Assembly (NCBI RefSeq): GCF_024979235.1
Contig: NZ_JANLCM010000001.1
Coordinates: forward strand, 434,001 to 498,000
Length of the DNA stretch: 64,000 nucleotides
From: Herbiconiux aconitum
Lineage (GTDB): Bacteria > Actinomycetota > Actinomycetes > Actinomycetales > Microbacteriaceae
Reading direction: 5' to 3'
In this document: piece by piece, positions 63,777-64,000 of the stretch
How the letters are laid out: the number at the start of each line of letters is the position of its first letter
Position numbering within the stretch: position 1 is the first letter of the stretch
Notes under the pieces: generated by a model
Told to the model about the DNA's origin: nothing
Databases searched by the model: none
The model's input: the letters and a program-made list of their open reading frames with translations, nothing else
Position numbers and translations under genes: made by a program

Positions 63777-64000
63777 GCGCTCACCTCCGGCACCTTCGAC
63801 GACTCGAGCTCCGCGACGACCGACTTGAGGAAGGCGATGCTCTCTGCCACGTTCTCCTCTTCGGTTCGGTCGTTCCAGGGCGAGGCGAGCAGATCGAGCT
63901 CGATCGCGAGGGAACCCTCGAACCCGGCTTCGTCGAGCACCCGGGCGATGCCGTGGAAGTCGATGAGCCCTTCGCCGGCCGGGCAGGACGGCCAGAACAG
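63773..64000 (-). CDS. Sugar phosphate isomerase/epimerase, C-terminal part
   Basis: The last 75 residues of a longer protein; the N terminus lies beyond the window. The visible part reads LFWPSCPAGEGLIDFHGIAR, then a segment with SLAIELDLLASPWND (the Glu is the last metal ligand of the barrel) and a C-terminal helix. This is the ending of IolE/xylose-isomerase-like TIM barrels. It overlaps the Gfo/Idh gene by four bases. Confidence 0.8.
   Translation of the reverse strand: MFWPSCPAGEGLIDFHGIARVLDEAGFEGSLAIELDLLASPWNDRTEEENVAESIAFLKSVVAELESSKVPEVSA

Overview
The window reads as one contiguous chromosomal segment of a high-GC Gram-positive bacterium, most likely an actinobacterium of the Microbacteriaceae type. 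The evidence is the high GC content, frequent GTG starts, strong codon bias, several apparently leaderless genes (TANNNT, six or seven bases, then the start codon), a PadR-controlled DrrA-type exporter, an actinobacterial UPF0336/MaoC pair beside murB, and carbohydrate ABC transporters without their own ATPase. No prophage, insertion sequence, CRISPR array or replication origin was seen.

Layout. 1-6066: two ABC-2 exporters, one followed by a NarL-type two-component system, the other divergent from a PadR regulator. 6095-11760: housekeeping and small regulatory genes (murB, two hotdog dehydratases, Ppx/GppA phosphatase, SpoU-type RNA methyltransferase, VanZ-like protein, TetR, DUF1330). 11988-17912: a very large secreted, wall-anchored GH92 alpha-mannosidase with a hairpin-rich 5' leader. 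17987-20687: small membrane protein, flavin monooxygenase-like protein, SRPBCC protein and two small unknown proteins. 20934-25827: sugar CUT1 transporter operon with a zinc dehydrogenase and a VOC protein. 25860-28495: ArsR/SRPBCC pair and an MFS transporter. 28628-40332: a sugar-acid (Entner-Doudoroff-like) catabolic cluster with mutarotase, lactonase, dehydrogenase, enolase-family dehydratase, PfkB kinase, two aldolases, a transporter and an IclR regulator, followed by a secreted GH16 glycanase. 43106-43286: tRNA-Met and tRNA-Thr. 43417-47864: GH13 alpha-glucosidase, M23 peptidase, inositol-phosphatase-like protein. 47974-64000: a large divergent sugar or polyol catabolic island with an RbsABC-type importer, several dehydrogenases and isomerases, an FGGY kinase, a cupin phosphoglucose isomerase, a shikimate-dehydrogenase-like protein and an RpiR regulator.

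How the parts work together. The window is dominated by capture and breakdown of plant or microbial glycans: secreted GH92 and GH16 enzymes, three importers and two complete-looking intracellular pathways. The most interesting signals are regulatory. A TGTAG-TTTAG-CTACA palindrome resembling RpiR/HexR boxes occurs with identical promoter geometry in front of the 20.9-kb transporter operon and the 56.8-kb operon, about 36 kb apart, together with a shared 14-base element in each region. A different 30-base block is shared between the two divergent promoters of the sugar-acid cluster and is a candidate IclR site. The 48-64 kb island has an enzyme combination I cannot assign to a known pathway and is the best candidate here for an undescribed system.
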